NCBI GenBank assembly: GCA_020974905.1
Contig: CP087563.1
Coordinates: forward strand, 4,030,001 to 4,094,000
Direction of reading: 5' to 3'
Length of the DNA stretch: 64,000 nucleotides
Origin: Planctomycetes bacterium syqfu
GTDB taxonomy: Bacteria; Planctomycetota; Phycisphaerae; Phycisphaerales; Phycisphaeraceae
The translations under genes were made by a program, and so were the position numbers. Positions 62,514-64,000 of the stretch are shown piece after piece; the first letter of the stretch is position 1; each line of letters opens with the position of its first letter. The notes beneath the pieces are model-generated. The model searched no databases. It was not told the origin of the DNA and was given only the letters and a program-made list of their open reading frames with translations.

Positions 62514-64000
62514 TCAGGGCGTAGCGGATTGTGTCGTCGGAACCGATTGCTTTGCAGGTTGTGTTGTCGGTACAGGCGAATTTGTTTGCGGTACTGCTGA
62601 CTCGGCAGCGTCAGCGGTGTTGTCAACAGACGAGGTAACAGACTTGGGCTCAGGTAACGGCTTGCGGTTAAAGGCAGCGACCAACTCATCAACCTGCTGC
62701 TGTGTCAGATCTGTTGACACCAATTCTTTCAAAGGTTTGTCAAACCACTTGGCCACCTTATTTGTGTCAATTCTAAGCTCGGGCAATTTCACTGAACCGA
62801 TGCTGTGCAATGACGCAAGTTTCTGGAGATATGCCAGTTTCTCTGTCGGCGAATCAGCCAACATTTGATTACGACAAAGCACATCGATCATCCGGATCAT
62901 GCTCTGAGAATTGGTCTGGCCACGGAGAACTTCCTTGCGTACATATGGATCCGAGTCGGTTAGCCATTGATCATGTGTCGGGGTGTCGTTGACCAACACA
63001 TCCAGACCGATGAGCATGGCATGAAAATCCTGTCGATAGTTCAAGTAACTTTGCTGCACCTTCTTGCCAACGAGTTGACGAAGCATGGCCAGATGCATCG
63101 CCAACTGCTGCTTATCCGCTTTGTCCAGCATATGGTCGCTGTACACCGCTTGGCGCCAAGTGTCGGTTAACTGTCGCTTGGCACGATACAGACGATAAGA
63201 ATCACCGCTGAAGGATTCAAATTGGTCCAGGCATTTTTCCAACGGCTCAAAACGTGACGCGGCCAACTCATTGCACATGTAGGTCAACCAGAGTTTCATG
63301 CGACAGCTTTCGCGCCCTGAATTCGTGCTGTCGGTAAGCAATGCAAGCCCATCAGTGGACTTGAGTCGCTCAGAAAGTGTCGGTGCAAGATGCCTACCAG
63401 CCTTTGGAACTTGAATCAGATGCTCAAGGGCCAGATCCATCATGTCAGAACTGCGGAAGTCCGTTGCCAATACGAGATCAGCCATTTGAAGCACTGCCTT
63501 TTCATAGTCATCCTTTTGATATGTTTTCTCTACAGGATCAGCGGATGGTTCACTGGATTGGGCAGCCTGCTTGCGTTCATTATGCTTGGGCGCGATGAGC
63601 AGCATCACACGGGCAAGCACCTTCAGGTCCGGCGCCTCGATACCTGCCAGTAGCGCTTCGGAAGCTTTGTTGTAATCATCATCGAGCACCAACTTCACCG
63701 TGCCATGCGAACGATTCGGCCTCATGGCTTCCCAGTTTTTAACCAGCCATGCCACGGCTGCATCGGTCTGATTGAGATTCAACAGACTGACCCAAAGACG
63801 GACATCGGCAGATAGCTGATCCATGCAGATGCGAGCCATCTGATTGTTATCATCCTGCTGACTGACAGCCTCATTGAGTTGCATCAGTTCAGACATGAAA
63901 TCGGAGCGGAAATTAAACGGACTATTGCCACGGGAACGCAGACGGTTTTGCTTCAGACAGTAGGCATTGACACTGGCAGTTGCTGTCTTGACTGCCTGCT
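62514..64000 (-). CDS. Hypothetical MoxR-operon protein, 5' end beyond the window
   Basis: The reading frame remains open from the stop at 62514 to base 64000, with 34 codons before the first ATG at 63896 (ending LRSRGNSPFNFRSDF), so the true start lies outside. At least 494 residues, mostly helical, with LWVSLLNLNQTDAAVAWLVKNWEA, RVMLLIAPKHNERK and a Pro/Thr/Gln-rich tail after about 400 (visible numbering). No family recognised. It lies 33 bases before the coiled-coil gene in the same direction, so it is part of the MoxR operon. Confidence 0.75.
   Translation of the reverse strand, partial: QAVKTATASVNAYCLKQNRLRSRGNSPFNFRSDFMSELMQLNEAVSQQDDNNQMARICMDQLSADVRLWVSLLNLNQTDAAVAWLVKNWEAMRPNRSHGTVKLVLDDDYNKASEALLAGIEAPDLKVLARVMLLIAPKHNERKQAAQSSEPSADPVEKTYQKDDYEKAVLQMADLVLATDFRSSDMMDLALEHLIQVPKAGRHLAPTLSERLKSTDGLALLTDSTNSGRESCRMKLWLTYMCNELAASRFEPLEKCLDQFESFSGDSYRLYRAKRQLTDTWRQAVYSDHMLDKADKQQLAMHLAMLRQLVGKKVQQSYLNYRQDFHAMLIGLDVLVNDTPTHDQWLTDSDPYVRKEVLRGQTNSQSMIRMIDVLCRNQMLADSPTEKLAYLQKLASLHSIGSVKLPELRIDTNKVAKWFDKPLKELVSTDLTQQQVDELVAAFNRKPLPEPKSVTSSVDNTADAAESAVPQTNSPVPTTQPAKQSVPTTQSATP

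Noticed and set aside
1-64000. CRISPR arrays, rRNA genes, complete insertion sequences, toxin-antitoxin pairs or restriction genes.
   Set aside because: No regularly spaced repeats, no rRNA segments and no intact transposase or defence-type protein were found on reading both strands.

Overview
The window looks like a chromosomal piece of a planctomycete, most likely of class Phycisphaerae. This is inferred from the gene families only: PilMNOP proteins with a planctomycete-style secretin, several prepilins with FTLIELLVV leaders and an H-X9-DG-like C-terminus, many glycoside hydrolase genes under LacI-type regulators, and a MoxR/DUF58/BatA-like operon typical of the PVC group. No rRNA gene is present to confirm it. 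Most genes are on the minus strand.

Layout. (1) 1-6.1 kb: a type IV pilus/type II secretion operon (PilM, N, O, P-like, secretin, start of a lipoprotein), preceded by a separately terminated GspG-like pilin gene. (2) 6.6-13.1 kb: an orphan histidine kinase, a SulP anion transporter, an exported type B carboxylesterase and an exported MsrB-MsrA fusion. (3) 13.3-15 kb: tRNA-Ser(GCU) with a strong terminator, then about 1.5 kb of decayed DNA holding fused scraps of a phage terminase and a serine recombinase. (4) 15-49 kb: carbohydrate utilisation, the main content of the window. It holds three modules, each made of a LacI-family regulator, a prepilin-like protein and glycan-active enzymes. Module 1 is LacI1, pilin1, LamG protein, GH2-like, GH36, MarC and an alpha-helical protein, with a divergent heparinase-like lyase and a nitrilase-fold amidase. 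Module 2 is LacI2, pilin2 and a large clan GH-A enzyme. Module 3 is LacI3, pilin3, two BNR/Asp-box proteins, GH116-like, a CBM9-like lipoprotein, GH20-like and an MFS transporter. (5) 50-54 kb: a large autotransporter and an alpha/beta-hydrolase lipoprotein. (6) 54.7-64 kb: a MoxR-DUF58-BatA-VWA operon led by two planctomycete-type hypothetical proteins, the first running off the window.

How it may work together (inference). Each LacI regulator would sense a breakdown sugar and release promoters that carry palindromic operators at or between the -35/-10 boxes. The exported enzymes and lipoproteins would attack a complex glycan outside the cytoplasm. The leaderless enzymes (GH20, GH116, GH36, heparinase-like, nitrilase-like, AGE-like) would finish the job inside. 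The dedicated prepilin in each module suggests that a pseudopilus, perhaps driven by machinery such as that encoded at 0.3-6.1 kb, takes part in secretion or in holding the substrate. The mixture of GH20, GH36, GH2-like, heparinase-like and AGE-like genes fits a heteropolysaccharide containing galactose, amino sugars and uronic acids, but no substrate can be proven from sequence.
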